A DNA stretch of 6,978 bases, taken from positions 1-6,978 of the forward strand of contig JAEZBH010000324.1 of the NCBI GenBank assembly GCA_023427285.1. Direction: 5' to 3'. The stretch comes from Pseudomonadota bacterium. Its GTDB lineage: Bacteria > Pseudomonadota > Alphaproteobacteria > Sphingomonadales > Sphingomonadaceae. Position 1 is the stretch's first letter; each line of letters opens with the position of its first letter. The position numbers were made by a program, and so were the translations under genes. The notes below the pieces were generated by a model, which was not told where the DNA came from, ran no database searches, and was given only the letters and a program-made list of their open reading frames with translations. Positions 6,862-6,978 of the stretch are shown here, in pieces.

Positions 6862-6978
6862 TCAGCCGCGACCCGTCAGGCGATAGAACAGGCGCTTGAT
6901 CGCGCCGACTCGCGGAGCGGGTGCGGACGGCGCAGGACGGTTCGAACGTTCCTGCCATTCGAAATAGCTGGCGACATG
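6862..6978 (-). CDS. C-terminal end of an unidentified protein (enters from right edge)
   Basis: A minus-strand frame is open from the right edge for 38 codons and ends at TGA 6864-6862. Reading in from the edge it begins HVASYFEWQERS, passes through a Pro/Ala-rich stretch (RPAPSAPAPRVG), and ends in a basic tail (IKRLFYRLTGRG). Its third-position bases are mostly G or C, as in the neighbouring genes, and it converges on the regulator, whose stop is 51 bases away. The family is not recognised and too little is visible to assign a function. The frame could be open by chance. Confidence 0.5.
   Translation of the reverse strand, partial: HVASYFEWQERSNRPAPSAPAPRVGAIKRLFYRLTGRG

Noticed and set aside
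1..6978. Possibility of a new defence system, mobile element, CRISPR array or RNA gene
   Set aside because: Every long stretch is occupied by recognisable efflux or regulator genes, gaps are under 80 bases, and no transposase, integrase, spaced repeats or tRNA-like folds were seen.

Overview
This window comes from a GC-rich bacterium with a Gram-negative envelope, most likely a proteobacterium. The evidence is an outer-membrane factor lipoprotein and a periplasmic adaptor encoded beside an ABC exporter. The genus cannot be read from the sequence. No RNA gene, insertion sequence or CRISPR array was seen.

Layout. Almost the whole window is one minus-strand operon, read from right to left. It encodes an HlyD/YbhG-type periplasmic adaptor (6049-5027), a fused two-domain ABC ATPase of the YbhF type (5025-3274), a first ABC-2 permease of the YbhS type (3277-2135), a second ABC-2 permease of the YbhR type (2123-996), and an outer-membrane efflux lipoprotein of the NodT/OprM class (980 to beyond the left edge). 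The genes overlap by 4 bases or are separated by at most 15, so they are almost certainly co-transcribed. A TetR-family regulator resembling CecR/YbiH (6124-6810) is divergent from the operon. The 74-base AT-rich gap between them carries a palindrome inside the predicted operon promoter. Downstream of the regulator, a convergent minus-strand reading frame (6978-6862) enters from the right edge and is probably the end of an unidentified gene.

How it works together. The permeases form the membrane channel and the fused ATPase drives it. The adaptor spans the periplasm and the outer-membrane factor completes the exit duct. The result is a self-contained tripartite ABC efflux pump, probably repressed by the TetR protein until it binds a ligand. 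The substrate cannot be deduced. The enterobacterial homologues (CecR-YbhGFSR) are linked to drug and cation export.

The most unusual signal is an abrupt change in codon usage inside the first permease gene, at about 2720-2765. The change falls on a motif conserved in both permeases. To the left, codon choice is extremely CTG-biased and nearly free of rare codons; to the right it is more relaxed. This points either to a natural recombination junction producing a hybrid transporter or to a chimeric assembly. Otherwise this is a recognisable efflux locus and not an undescribed system.
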